A stretch of 64,000 bases of DNA. Origin: Callorhinus ursinus (lineage: Eukaryota; Chordata; Mammalia; Carnivora; Otariidae). Numbering within the stretch: the stretch's first letter is position 1; each line of letters starts with the position of its first letter. The notes below the pieces were generated by a model. It searched no databases, was not told the DNA's origin, and worked only from the letters and a program-made list of their open reading frames with translations. The stretch covers positions 124,001 through 188,000 of the forward strand of contig NW_020313288.1 in the NCBI RefSeq assembly GCF_003265705.1, given 5' to 3'. A program made the translations under genes and the position numbers. Of the stretch, positions 46,801-51,269 are shown piece after piece.

Positions 46801-46808
46801 CATAGGAA
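22373..46808 (-). CDS. VAV1: VAV1 guanine-nucleotide exchange factor, exons 2-27 (5' end outside window)
   Basis: Spliced minus-strand gene; 26 coding exons are listed separately. VAV1 is a cytoplasmic signalling protein of blood cells. After tyrosine phosphorylation below antigen receptors it loads GTP onto Rac/Rho proteins, and it also acts as an adaptor. The exons encode, in order, the end of the CH domain (69-119), an acidic region with Y142, Y160 and Y174, DH (about 194-373), PH (about 402-504), C1 (about 515-564), a basic linker, SH3 (about 592-660), SH2 (about 671-765) and SH3 (about 782-842), ending EEDYSEYC. All borders are GT/AG and all phases match. The total of 2334 nt gives 777 residues plus stop, exactly human VAV1 minus its 68-residue exon 1. 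No stop or frameshift is seen. VAV2 and VAV3 are excluded by the near-identity to VAV1 in every exon. Exon 1 and the promoter are not in the window. Confidence 0.98.
22450..22895 (+). repeat. L2 element in VAV1 intron 26
   Basis: Contains CTCAGGGCCTTTGCACCAGC, 'ccttcctgaccaccctattt', 'cactataacatgaactcctc', ending GCTTAATAAATATTTCTTAA. One of the better preserved L2 3' ends in the window. Confidence 0.8.
22893..22918. repeat. (GGAT)n microsatellite
   Basis: Short GGAT/ATGG tetranucleotide run grown from the tail of the L2 element, which normally ends in such a repeat. Confidence 0.85.
23310..23765 (+). repeat. Ancient mammalian repeat plus second L2 in VAV1 intron 26
   Basis: 23325-23400 carries 'attgagcacctattatgtgc' and a 'gtgacacggcagtgaacaag' segment. 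23430-23765 is an L2 3' end with 'cagggcctttgcacatgctg', 'gactatgagtttcatgaggg' and 'gcacatagcaggtgctcagt'. Confidence 0.7.
23925..24076 (-). CDS. VAV1: VAV1 exon 26: C-terminal SH3
   Basis: 152 nt, A778(split)-R828, [15 protein letters not shown] through GEIYGR. It has the SH3 hallmarks ARYDF (ALYDY-type), DELS-like [10 protein letters not shown] and [10 protein letters not shown]. This SH3 binds proline-rich partners such as Cbl-family and RNA-binding proteins. Acceptor cacag|CAGGGA, donor CGG|GTGAGT. Confidence 0.98.
24077..25240. other. VAV1 intron 25
   Basis: AT-rich from about 24270 to 24980. I see no recognisable repeat or regulatory element that I would name. Confidence 0.6.
25241..25355 (-). 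CDS. VAV1: VAV1 exon 25: end of SH2 and linker
   Basis: 115 nt, residues 740-777 plus one base of A778: [15 protein letters not shown] through ISKPP. It closes the SH2 domain and starts the linker to the C-terminal SH3. Acceptor tccag|GAGCTG, donor CCAG|GTAGAG. The sequence ISKPPAGST differs slightly from human ISRPAVGST (recalled). Confidence 0.97.
25615..25830 (-). repeat. MIR in VAV1 intron 24
   Basis: Reverse-complement MIR: 'cagcacctactatgtgctgg', 'cccattttataaatggagaa', 'agagaggccaagttcctcgt'. Confidence 0.8.
26919..26950. repeat. (CAT)n microsatellite
   Basis: About ten uninterrupted CAT/ATC triplets in VAV1 intron 24, followed by CGGCCATTAGG. Confidence 0.9.
27106..27193 (-). CDS. 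VAV1: VAV1 exon 24: SH2 domain
   Basis: 88 nt, K710(split)-M739, [15 protein letters not shown] through KKAFRGLM. It holds the central SH2 strands and the start of the second helix. Acceptor ttccag|GTATAA, donor ATG|GTAAGG. The last residue is M where human has T (recalled). Confidence 0.97.
28355..28471 (-). CDS. VAV1: VAV1 exon 23: SH2 domain with FLVR arginine
   Basis: 117 nt, W671(split)-I709 plus two bases of K710. It begins [14 protein letters not shown] and contains [10 protein letters not shown], where R696 is the invariant phosphotyrosine-binding arginine. The SH2 domain docks Vav1 on SLP-76 and activated kinases. Acceptor gacag|GTACGC, donor TTAA|GTAACT. Confidence 0.97.
   Translation of the reverse strand, partial: VRRPHGARGGRKYPHQPLGWDVLGAAEGEGHSRICHQH
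28617..28804 (+). mobile_element. Can-SINE in VAV1 intron 22
   Basis: Head GGGACACCTGGGTGGCTCCA through CT-rich middle to AAATAAAATCTAAAAAATAA. Flanking AAAAGCGATCGAAA and AAAAGCAATCAAAA look like a diverged target duplication, so it is older than the SINEs with perfect repeats. Confidence 0.88.
29870..30170 (+). repeat. Old LINE-1 3' end
   Basis: Contains 'gaggcgcccacacgcactgc', 'ccacggacgggagggggtta', 'ggtgccaggggctggggggc' and 'gtactaaatgccactgggta'. The same string order recurs at 44330-44600, so both are the same L1M 3' UTR type. Confidence 0.65.
30165..30640. repeat. AT-rich tandem and palindromic satellite
   Basis: Almost pure A/T with irregular tandem units built on ATATACATGTAAACATGTAT and ATGATATATAC. 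ACATGTAAACATGT-type inverted repeats recur at least five times between 30430 and 30620. Lies in VAV1 intron 22. Confidence 0.85.
30860..30962 (-). mobile_element. Old Can-SINE fragment
   Basis: Minus orientation, ending CTGAGCCAGACGGGCGCCCC. Shorter and more diverged than the other copies; lacks the CT-rich block. Confidence 0.75.
31075..31560 (+). repeat. Two MIR fragments in VAV1 intron 22
   Basis: About 31110-31200 ('gctctgtgacctcaggaact') and 31325-31560 ('ggctctggagtccggagtca', 'cactgcgtgacactgaacaa', 'aagccttggtttcctccttc'). Both in MIR plus orientation. Confidence 0.7.
31755..32035 (-). repeat. MIR, nearly complete
   Basis: Reverse MIR: 'ggcttactgtgtgccaggca', 'gcccagagaggttgagttac', 'caaggtcacatagctgggaa', 'tttgaacccaggtcagtggg'. 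Ends 280 bp upstream (genomic left) of exon 22. Confidence 0.85.
32319..32350 (-). CDS. VAV1: VAV1 exon 22: 32-nt microexon, SH3-SH2 linker
   Basis: 32 nt coding [10 protein letters not shown] (661-670) plus two bases of W671. Acceptor ccccag|GGTCCC, donor TCTG|GTGAGT. It joins the N-terminal SH3 to the SH2 domain and is isolated by introns of about 3.4 kb and 3.8 kb. Confidence 0.96.
32480..35714. other. VAV1 intron 21 content
   Basis: 32830-33560 is an old plus-strand L1 with [16 protein letters not shown] ORF2-end relics (minus reading not used), target text 'ccacacaatggaatattatt' and 'gtaccaccaagctgtacact'-like tail. 33560-33830 looks like more old L1. 34430-34610 is GATA-rich. The rest shows nothing I can name. 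Confidence 0.55.
34430..34610. repeat. GATA/TACATAGA-rich simple repeat
   Basis: Imperfect repeats of GATACATAGATG and ATTAGATACA, ending GATTGATTAGGATACA. Old microsatellite in VAV1 intron 21. Confidence 0.75.
35715..35780 (-). CDS. VAV1: VAV1 exon 21: end of N-terminal SH3
   Basis: 22 residues (639-660), [18 protein letters not shown] through PYVH, phase 0 at both ends. GWFPCNRV is the SH3 WFP-x-N-x-V motif, with C in place of the more common S/A. Acceptor ttttag|GGCAGG, donor CAT|GTGAGT. Confidence 0.97.
35839..35888. repeat. (GT)n with GCGC core, VAV1 intron 20
   Basis: GTGTGT run then GCGCGCGTGCGCACACACATG, alternating purine-pyrimidine and partly self-complementary. It sits only about 60 bp from the exon 21 acceptor at 35780, on the intron 20 side. 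Confidence 0.9.
36171..36307 (-). CDS. VAV1: VAV1 exon 20: proline-rich turn and first part of N-terminal SH3
   Basis: 137 nt, G593(split)-E638, [18 protein letters not shown] through EAEQNWWE. The LPPPPG segment (606-611) is built into this SH3 and is known to mask its usual ligand groove, leaving it to pair with the Grb2 SH3. The conserved NPGDIVEL and NWWE strands follow. Acceptor tccag|GCCTG, donor GAG|GTATAG (weak at +5/+6). Confidence 0.97.
36380..36810 (+). repeat. Old LINE-1 3' fragment in VAV1 intron 19
   Basis: Contains 'catacaatggaatattatgc', 'tgaacaaactgaggtctcac' and 'acacaccacatgatttcatt', typical of L1M. Confidence 0.65.
37328..37539 (+). mobile_element. Can-SINE, first of stacked pair (VAV1 intron 19)
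   Basis: Head GGGGCACCTGGGTGGCTCAG, tail AAATAAATAAATAAAATCTT plus a long A-rich end. Preceded by AACAAATAAAG (37317-37327) and followed by the same 11-mer (37540-37550), its target duplication. Confidence 0.93.
37551..37760 (+). mobile_element. Can-SINE, second of stacked pair (VAV1 intron 19)
   Basis: Head GGATGCCTGGGTGGCTCAGT, CT microsatellite-like middle, tail GATCTTTAAAAAAACAAA. Flanked by AACAAATAAAG at 37540-37550 and 37761-37771. Same orientation as its neighbour. Confidence 0.93.
38090..38375 (+). repeat. L2 fragment in VAV1 intron 19
   Basis: 'tagcctttgcacatgctgtc', 'ctctgcctagaacaaccctc', 'ctgtgagaagccttccctga': the L2 3' order. Confidence 0.7.
38881..38926 (-). CDS. VAV1: VAV1 exon 19: basic linker
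   Basis: 46 nt, residues 578-592 plus one base of G593: [15 protein letters not shown]. The basic cluster RRAQDKKR fits the nuclear-localisation-like element reported for this part of Vav1. Acceptor ccag|GATAAG, donor CTGG|GTGAGT. Human has DKLHRR (recalled). Confidence 0.96.
39078..39100 (-). CDS. VAV1: VAV1 exon 18: 23-nt microexon
   Basis: 23 nt coding the end of D570 and LSGTMKK (571-577), between C1 and the first SH3. Acceptor catag|ATCTTT, donor AAG|GTAGGA. The phases on both sides (1 to 0) need exactly this length, and the upstream intron is only 85 nt, so exon recognition here is tight. Confidence 0.95.
39186..39283 (-). CDS. VAV1: VAV1 exon 17: second half of C1 zinc finger
   Basis: 98 nt, R537(split)-Q569 plus one base of D570, [18 protein letters not shown] through CGRAGQ. 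It supplies C546, C549, H554, C557 and C564 with spacing C-x2-C-x4-H-x2-C-x6-C, so together with exon 16 every zinc ligand is intact. Acceptor cccag|AGGCACC, donor CAAG|GTACCA. The tail GRAGQDLSG differs from human GRHGQDFPG (recalled). Confidence 0.97.
39515..39616 (-). CDS. VAV1: VAV1 exon 16: first half of C1 zinc finger
   Basis: 102 nt, I503(split)-L536 plus two bases of R537, [18 protein letters not shown] through CKACQMLL(R). It supplies zinc ligands H516, C529 and C532 (H-x12-C-x2-C). In Vav proteins the atypical C1 domain packs against the DH domain and supports exchange activity rather than binding phorbol ester. Acceptor tctag|CTCC, donor GAG|GTGGGC. Confidence 0.97.
39640..40250 (+). 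repeat. Old LINE-1 3' fragment interrupted by a SINE (VAV1 intron 15)
   Basis: 'catgcaatggaatagtattc' through 'ggtggttgccagggtctggg' and 'gtactaaatgccactgaacc', with a Can-SINE inserted at its A/T-rich end. Confidence 0.7.
40014..40210 (+). mobile_element. Can-SINE with perfect 16-bp TSD (VAV1 intron 15)
   Basis: Head CGGGCGCCTGGGTGGCTCAG, tail AAATAAATAAAATCTTTAAA. The target duplication AAAACAGCTAAATTTC occurs at 39998-40013 and 40211-40226, identical over 16 bp. It ends about 270 bp from exon 15. Confidence 0.95.
40485..40594 (-). CDS. VAV1: VAV1 exon 15: end of PH domain
   Basis: 110 nt, residues 467-502 plus two bases of I503: [18 protein letters not shown] through [11 protein letters not shown](I). 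It contains the C-terminal PH helix with its invariant tryptophan (W of KKKWMEQF). Acceptor ctgcag|TGGACT, donor CAT|GTGAGA. Confidence 0.97.
40817..40853. repeat. (CA)n microsatellite, VAV1 intron 14
   Basis: About 17 uninterrupted CA units, 85 bp from exon 14. Confidence 0.95.
40939..41071 (-). CDS. VAV1: VAV1 exon 14: PH domain core
   Basis: 133 nt, R422(split)-K466, [16 protein letters not shown] through SSGDRENKK. It encodes the central PH strands, with the basic CKRRG loop that fits phosphoinositide binding. Acceptor ctcag|GTACGC, donor AAG|GTGGGC. Human has GDRDNKK (recalled). Confidence 0.97.
41402..41487 (-). CDS. VAV1: VAV1 exon 13: DH-PH junction
   Basis: 86 nt, residues 394-421 plus two bases of R422: [18 protein letters not shown] through SKMD(R). 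This is the start of the PH domain, where the first strand follows the [10 protein letters not shown] motif. Acceptor catag|GACC, donor ACAG|GTGGGC. Confidence 0.97.
41590..41676 (-). CDS. VAV1: VAV1 exon 12: last DH helix
   Basis: 29 residues (365-393), [18 protein letters not shown] through FQLSIENL, phase 0. It holds the C-terminal conserved region of the DH domain, which contacts Rac. Acceptor ccccag|GACC, donor CTG|GTGAGG. Confidence 0.97.
41947..42015 (-). CDS. VAV1: VAV1 exon 11: DH domain
   Basis: 23 residues (342-364), [16 protein letters not shown] through ALDAMR, phase 0 at both ends. Acceptor tgcag|GAGCTG, donor AGG|GTGAGT. Human reads TQEAMEKENLR here (recalled); the changes are on the exposed side of a helix. 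Confidence 0.97.
42216..42311 (-). CDS. VAV1: VAV1 exon 10: DH domain catalytic helices
   Basis: 32 residues (310-341), [17 protein letters not shown] through LKYHLLLQ, phase 0. It contains the conserved segment [13 protein letters not shown] with K335, a residue that contacts the GTPase in Vav family structures. The acceptor follows a run of eight C (ccccccccag). Donor CAG|GTGCGC. Confidence 0.97.
42608..42822. repeat. Degenerate GGGGCTCAGC-type tandem repeat, VAV1 intron 9
   Basis: At least nine imperfect units of roughly 20-24 bp built on GGGGCTCAGCCTGG or GGGGTCAGGGCTCAG, for example 'gtggggctcagcccaggatg', 'aggctggggctcagcccacg', 'gggttcagctggggtcaggg'. Old and diverged; no coding sense. 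Confidence 0.75.
43010..43109 (-). CDS. VAV1: VAV1 exon 9: DH domain
   Basis: 100 nt, R276(split)-E309, [18 protein letters not shown] through DVQMKLE. The acceptor is ctcag|GTTCC. The donor is GAG|GTCGGG, which lacks the purine at +3 and the A at +4 of the usual GTRAGT. It is the weakest-looking donor in the gene, but the phase and the next exon require it. Confidence 0.96.
43180..43560. repeat. Two MIRs back to back, VAV1 intron 8
   Basis: 43195-43320 is plus-orientation MIR ('ctccccatctgtaaaatggg', 'gttgaatgagataatgcata'). 43330-43560 is minus-orientation MIR ('gagcacctgctgcatgccag', 'cagagaggttaagtgatttc'). The two form a loose inverted pair. Confidence 0.8.
43692..43795 (-). CDS. VAV1: VAV1 exon 8: DH domain
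   Basis: 104 nt, residues 242-275 plus two bases of R276, [17 protein letters not shown] through FIKYKE(R). Acceptor gtag|GACC, donor GAGAG|GTGAG. Residues 259-266 read LAAPGAPI where human reads LGTPGAAN (recalled), making this loop the least conserved stretch of the DH domain in this copy. Confidence 0.97.
43965..44033 (-). CDS. VAV1: VAV1 exon 7: DH domain
   Basis: 23 residues (219-241), [11 protein letters not shown] through IIFINIE, phase 0 at both ends. Acceptor cacag|CAC, donor GAG|GTGAGC. Human has HFLKPLQ (recalled), so M for L at 221 is the visible change. Confidence 0.97.
44185..44665 (+). repeat. Old LINE-1 3' end in VAV1 intron 6
   Basis: 'tacatggctattcacaacag', 'aatgtccatcagtggatgcg', 'aacaggctcatccacggaga', 'gttgccagggactggggaag', ending 'ctcaataaagcagttgaaaa'. 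Confidence 0.7.
45051..45146 (-). CDS. VAV1: VAV1 exon 6: start of DH domain
   Basis: 32 residues (187-218), [18 protein letters not shown] through LGSIQQ, phase 0. This is the first conserved helix of the Dbl-homology catalytic domain, including the [10 protein letters not shown] core and L213, a residue whose substitution is known to abolish exchange activity. Acceptor ctcag|CCCAAG, donor CAG|GTGCGG. Confidence 0.97.
45244..45352 (-). CDS. VAV1: VAV1 exon 5: acidic region with Tyr160 and Tyr174
   Basis: 109 nt coding residues 150(split)-186. It contains DEDLYDCV (Y160) and GDEIYEDL (Y174); Y174 lies in the helix that plugs the Rac-binding face of the DH domain until phosphorylated. The acceptor is ccgcag|CGACAC and the donor CCG|GTGCGT. 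The exon ends SEPMPMP, where human has SEPVSMP (recalled), a small local divergence. Confidence 0.97.
45430..45911. repeat. 16-unit minisatellite filling VAV1 intron 4
   Basis: Sixteen consecutive units of 29-31 bp, each starting ATGTCC (one ATGTAA) and containing CTCAGACYCCCTAGGGCAG-like sequence, ending GGTT or GGCT. Units differ mainly in the number of C in ATGTCCC(C)(C)TCAG. On the VAV1 sense strand they are G-rich (AGGGGGTCTGAGGGG). They occupy 482 of the 579 nt of the intron. Confidence 0.97.
45932..46000 (-). CDS. VAV1: VAV1 exon 4: acidic region with Tyr142
   Basis: 69 nt coding P128-I149 with split codons at both ends. The motif DEDIYSGL carries Y142, one of three tyrosines whose phosphorylation by Src/Syk-family kinases relieves autoinhibition of the DH domain. 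The donor is ATCGA|GTGAGTG. The tandem repeat in intron 4 begins only about 20 bases beyond this donor. Confidence 0.97.
46119..46177 (-). CDS. VAV1: VAV1 exon 3: end of CH domain
   Basis: 59 nt coding residues 108-126 plus two bases of M127. It begins [10 protein letters not shown] and ends QNKGI(M). The acceptor is cag|GTAATC and the donor AT|GTGAG, so the methionine codon is split across intron 3. Human has QNRGIM (recalled), so K for R is a conservative difference. Confidence 0.97.
46340..46570 (-). repeat. MIR in VAV1 intron 2
   Basis: Reverse MIR: 'ataaccactcagaaagtata', 'gggctcagagagacatggtc', 'gaggtcacacagcaagtagc', 'gggactggaacccagctgcc'. Ends about 120 bp from exon 2. Confidence 0.8.
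46692..46808 (-). CDS. VAV1: VAV1 exon 2: C-terminal half of CH domain
   Basis: Codes 39 residues (69-107) in phase 0, starting [11 protein letters not shown] and ending FDVQDFGK. The acceptor reads ttcacag and the donor AAG|GTAAGC. This is the second half of the calponin-homology domain, which in the inactive protein packs against the DH region and is needed for calcium signalling. The first half is on exon 1, outside the window, so this is the most 5' coding sequence present. Confidence 0.97.
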
Positions 46809-47029
46809 CTGTGAAGAGAGACAGAAATGGGGGTGGAGGAAACGTAACAGGACAGGGGAGAAGCTGAGCCCTAGGCAGTCTGACTTGGGGACTGGCCCAG
46901 AAGGGGAAAAAGAAGGCACCACCTCCCTCTCAGTAAGCCACACCCTCTTCTGATAAAGATCAAGCTGTACCTGAAGCTAACTCTACCCTTGAATTCTTGC
47001 TTACTGAGGTAAAATTCATATAACATAAA

Positions 47030-47970
47030 GTTAACCATTAACTGATAACAAAATGTAGTATATACATATGATGGAATATTACTCAGCCAGAAAAAGGAAT
47101 GAAATTTTGATTTATGCTACAGCATGAATGAATCTTGAAAACGTTATGCTCAGTGAAATAAGCCAGACACAGATGGACAATCATTATAGGATTCCACTTA
47201 TATGAGGTCCCTAGAGTAGGCAAATTCACAGAGACAGAAAGTAGATGGTGGGAGCCAGAGGTTGGAGGTGGGGTGGGGGGAGCCTGTGCTTCATGGGGAC
47301 AGAATTTCTGTTGGGGATGAGGAACAGTTTTGGATACGGTAGTAATGGGTACACAACATTGTGAGCGGATTTAATGCCACTGAATTGTATACTTATAAAT
47401 GGTTAAAATAGCAAATATTCTATTTCATTTATACGGTATTCAAATATTTATATAAATTTGTATTTATATTTGTCAAATATATATTTATGTCATTTTGTGT
47501 ACGTATATGTAATGATAAATATTGTGTATCTTTTACAACAATAAAAAAATCTAACCATGAACCATTTAAGCGTACATTTCGGTGACATTTAGCCCACTCA
47601 CAATGTCATGCAATGAGCACCTCATCTAGTTCCAAGACTTTTTTCTCAGCCCAAAAGGAAACCCTGTCCCCATTAAGCAGTCACCTGCCGTTCCCAGTCT
47701 CTTCCTTCTCCCCGGCAACCACTGTCTGTTTTCTGTCTCTGTGAATTTACTTATGTCTATAACTGATAAATAGATAAACAAAATAATGTACATCTATAAA
47801 ATGGAATATTATTGGGCCATAGAAAGGAGTGAAGTATTGATACATGCTACAAAGTGGATAACCCTCAAAAACATGATGCTCAGTGAAAGAAGCCAGGCAC
47901 AAAAGGTTACATATTGTACAGTTCCATTTATAGGAAAGATGTTTGAACTTTCAATTTCATGAGCCAACAC
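47030..47970 (+). repeat. Two old LINE-1 3' fragments in VAV1 intron 1
   Basis: 47040-47440 ('tgatggaatattactcagcc', 'gtgagcggatttaatgccac') and 47570-47960 ('taaaatggaatattattggg', 'catgatgctcagtgaaagaa'), separated by AT-rich sequence. Confidence 0.7.
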
Positions 47971-48193
47971 ATTCCTTTCTTGTTTAAATCTGTTTGGGTT
48001 GGGTTGTAGTGACTTGCAACCACAAGATACTAACTGATGCAGCAGTCAAACATACAGGATGTCACTCTGGGTTTGGCGTATTTGGTTCTGCTATAAACAA
48101 GACCTCACATCCTTGCATTTGCCTGATATCAATTCATCCAAATGTCCCAAGGGGCTCAGCTCTCTCTAAGCTCCCTAGATCCTACAGAATTCT

Positions 48194-48378
48194 TTTTTTT
48201 TTTAAAGATTTTATTATTTATTCATGAGAGACAGAGGAGGAGAGAGAGAGAGGGAGAGAGAGGGAGAGAAGCAGGCTCCCAAGGAGCAGGGAGCCCGATG
48301 CGGGACTTGATCCCAGGACCCTGGGATCATGACCTGAGCCGAAGGCAGACGCTTAACCATCTGAGCCACCCAGGCGCC
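48194..48378 (-). mobile_element. Can-SINE with perfect 16-bp TSD
   Basis: Minus orientation, T-rich start, ending GAGCCACCCAGGCGCC. GATCCTACAGAATTCT is repeated exactly at 48178-48193 and 48379-48394. The middle is an unusually pure GA tract. Confidence 0.95.
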
Positions 48379-48672
48379 GATCCTACAGAATTCTAACCAA
48401 ACTTTCTTGACCCCAGTTTTATGTCATGGCCTTGCATGAGCACCTGCCATGTGCCCAATTCCCAGCACTCTCTCTATATATTTTTAATGTATATATAACA
48501 TTGTGTATATTTAAGGCATGCTATGTGATTATTTGATATGAATATTCATAGTGAAATGACTACTACAGTCCAGCTAATTAACATAGCATCTCCTCATAGT
48601 CGTTCTTGTGTGTGACGAGCGCACCTGAAATCTACTCTTTTAGCATATTTCCAGGTTCAATATAGTATTATT

Positions 48673-48877
48673 TTTTTTGAGAGAGAGAGTGTGTGTACAG
48701 GCATGTGGGAGTGGGAGTAGGGTGGGGGTGTAGAGGGAGAGGGAAAGAGAGAATCCTAAGCAGACTCCACGCTCAGCACTGAGCCCCATGCAGGGCTGGA
48801 TTTCATGGCCCTGAGATCATGACCTCAGGAAAAATCAAGAGTCAGATGCTTAACCGATTGAGCCACCCAGGCGCTCC
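48673..48877 (-). mobile_element. Can-SINE, first of stacked trio (oldest looking)
   Basis: Minus orientation and more diverged than its neighbours ('gagccccatgcagggctgga', 'gatcatgacctcaggaaaaa'), ending CACCCAGGCGCTCC. Flanked by TCAATATAGTATTAT (48658-48672) and TCAATACAGTATTCT (48878-48892). Confidence 0.9.
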
Positions 48878-48892
48878 TCAATACAGTATTCT

Positions 48893-49093
48893 TTTTTTTT
48901 TTTTAAAGATTTTATTTATTTATTTGACAGAGAGAGACACAGCGAGAGAGGGAACACAAGCAGGGGGAGCGGGAGAGGGAGACGCAGGCTTCCCGCCGAG
49001 GAGGGAGCCCGGTGCGGGGCTCGATCCCAGGACCCTGGGATCACGACCTGAGCCGAAGGCAGACGCTTAATGACTGAGCCACCCAGGCGCTCC
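48893..49093 (-). mobile_element. Can-SINE, second of stacked trio
   Basis: Minus orientation, ending CACCCAGGCGCTCC. Flanked by identical TCAATACAGTATTCT at 48878-48892 and 49094-49108. Confidence 0.95.
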
Positions 49094-49108
49094 TCAATAC
49101 AGTATTCT

Positions 49109-49305
49109 TTTTTTTTAAAGATTTTATTTATTTATTTGACAGAGAGAGACGCAGCAAGAGAAGGAACACAAGCAGGGGGAGCGGGAGAGGGAGACGCAGG
49201 CTTCCCGCCGAGCAGGGAGCCCGATGCGGGGCTCGATCCCAGGACCCTGGGACCATGACCTGAGCCGAAGGCAGATGCTTAACGACTGAGCCACCCAGGC
49301 GCCCC
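49109..49305 (-). mobile_element. Can-SINE, third of stacked trio
   Basis: Minus orientation, ending CACCCAGGCGCCCC. Flanked by identical TCAATACAGTATTCT at 49094-49108 and 49306-49320. Closely similar to the second copy. Confidence 0.95.
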
Positions 49306-49531
49306 TCAATACAGTATTCTTAAGGACATCACGCCTACACATTAGATCCCTAGAAGGATTCGTCTTACCTGACTACAGTTTTGTACCCTTTGACCAACAT
49401 CTCCCCATTTTCCTCATCCCCTCACCTGAGCCCTTCCAATCTCTGTTTCTATGAGTTTGACTTTCTCTCTCTCTCTTCCTCCCTCCATACCCCTCCCCCC
49501 ACTCCTATTCTCTCCCCACCCCACGCCGTGC

Positions 49532-49535
<4 letters not shown>

Positions 49536-49568
<33 letters not shown>
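49536..49568. repeat. (TG)n microsatellite
   Basis: About 16 TG units following a CT-rich stretch. Confidence 0.95.
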
Positions 49569-49570
<2 letters not shown>

Positions 49571-49584
49571 GGAATTCTGCAAGT

Positions 49585-49690
49585 ACTATTATATCAACCT
49601 TTTACAGATAAGGAAACTGAGGCAAGGACAGCCAGCCAGGGTGCAAACCCAGTCAGTGTGACTGCAAGCACTATGCTGTAGTAACATATG
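49585..49690 (-). repeat. MIR fragment
   Basis: 'acagataaggaaactgaggc' and 'gggtgcaaacccagtcagtg', reverse MIR. Confidence 0.65.
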
Positions 49691-49829
49691 TGAATCAAGT
49701 CAATACAGTGTTTACTGTACCCGTAGATCTCACACTTCCATCTTCAGACTGCATCTTCTTCTCAATTATTGCTACATCCACATTATACCTACCCCACTCT
49801 CTATGGAACATGAACTTTAAATTAACTTC

Positions 49830-50013
49830 GGGATGCCTGGGTGGCTCAGTCAGTTAAGCTTCTGCCTCCAGCTTCCCAGGGTCCTGGGATCAAGCCCCAT
49901 CGGGCTCCCATTCTCTCTCTCCTCTCCCTCTGCCACTCACCCTGCTTATGCTCTCTCACTTCCTCTCCCTCTCTAATTCTGTCAAATAAATAAATAAAAT
50001 CTTTAAAAAAAAT
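49830..50013 (+). mobile_element. Can-SINE
   Basis: Head GGGATGCCTGGGTGGCTCAG, with a small deletion after CTGCCTCCAGC, and tail AAATAAATAAATAAAATCTT. Confidence 0.92.
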
Positions 50014-50263
50014 AAAATAAGGTAAATAAATAAACTTTAACTTAAATGTATTTAAGAAGAGAACTTTACATCCTTCTATCAAAAGGAAACTAGGATCATT
50101 TTCTATAAAAAGAAGGCAGTGTAAAATAAATATGATGTAAACAGTGTTAGTAAAGTCCAGCTGGATTCTCTTGCCTGCCCAAGGCTTGTTCTTTCTCTGT
50201 TGAAAAGAGATTAGTAAGAGTAGCAATTCAACATCCATTTGTGATAAAGAAAGAGAGAAAGAG

Positions 50264-50502
50264 GGGCGCCTGGGTGGCTCAGCCAGTTAAGCATCTGCCT
50301 TTGGCTCAGATCATGATCCCAGGGTCCTGGGACTGAGAACTGCATCGGGCTCCTTGCTCAGTGGAGAGCCTGCTTCTCCCTCTCCCTCTGCCGCTCCCCT
50401 CCCCCTTGTGCACTCTCTCTCTCTCTCCCTCCCTCCCTCCCTCAAATAAATAAATAAAATCTTAAAGAAAGAAAGAAAAAAGAAAGAGAGAGAGAGAGAA
50501 AG

Positions 50503-50549
<47 letters not shown>
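50264..50549 (+). mobile_element. Can-SINE with expanded (GAAA)n tail running into gap
   Basis: Head GGGCGCCTGGGTGGCTCAGC; the usual A-rich tail has become a long (GAAA)n/(GA)n tract from about 50463 to the first N at 50550. Confidence 0.93.
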
Positions 50550-50949
50550 NNNNNNNNNNNNNNNNNNNNNNNNNNNNNNNNNNNNNNNNNNNNNNNNNNN
50601 NNNNNNNNNNNNNNNNNNNNNNNNNNNNNNNNNNNNNNNNNNNNNNNNNNNNNNNNNNNNNNNNNNNNNNNNNNNNNNNNNNNNNNNNNNNNNNNNNNNN
50701 NNNNNNNNNNNNNNNNNNNNNNNNNNNNNNNNNNNNNNNNNNNNNNNNNNNNNNNNNNNNNNNNNNNNNNNNNNNNNNNNNNNNNNNNNNNNNNNNNNNN
50801 NNNNNNNNNNNNNNNNNNNNNNNNNNNNNNNNNNNNNNNNNNNNNNNNNNNNNNNNNNNNNNNNNNNNNNNNNNNNNNNNNNNNNNNNNNNNNNNNNNNN
50901 NNNNNNNNNNNNNNNNNNNNNNNNNNNNNNNNNNNNNNNNNNNNNNNNN
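50550..50949. other. Assembly gap, exactly 400 N
   Basis: Unknown sequence between (GAAA)n on the left and (GGAA)n on the right. The round size suggests a placeholder or rounded estimate rather than a measured length. Frames read across it are meaningless. Confidence 0.99.
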
Positions 50950-51104
50950 AAGTAAGGAAGGAAGGAAGGAAGGAAGGAAGGAAGGAAGGAAGGAAGGGAA
51001 GAAAGAAGGGAGGGAGGGGGAGGGGAGGGGAGGGGAGGAGGGGGAGGGGAGAAGAGGGGAGGGGAGGAGAAGGGAGGGGAGGAGAAGGGAGGAGGGAGGA
51101 AGAA
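50950..51104. repeat. (GGAA)n then (GGGGA)n purine tract
   Basis: About 155 bp of pure purine on the plus strand after an initial AAGT, moving from GGAA units to GGGGA/GGGAGG units. With the left flank it makes an all-purine tract of over 240 bp around the gap. Confidence 0.95.
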
Positions 51105-51269
51105 ATTGGGCAAATGCAGAAGATACCACTGTCAACACAAAGAGCCCAAAAGAATATACAGATAAATAACCAGAATAAATACAGTAACCTTACAATGTGA
51201 GTGAATACACAATCAATATACAAAGTTTACTGTGTGTTGGTGCATTAGCAACAATCAATCAGAAAATGC

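Noticed and set aside
50311..51223. Long minus-strand frames of 223-275 residues
   Set aside because: They read through 400 N and low-complexity purine/pyrimidine repeats (SFFLSFFLS). Not coding.
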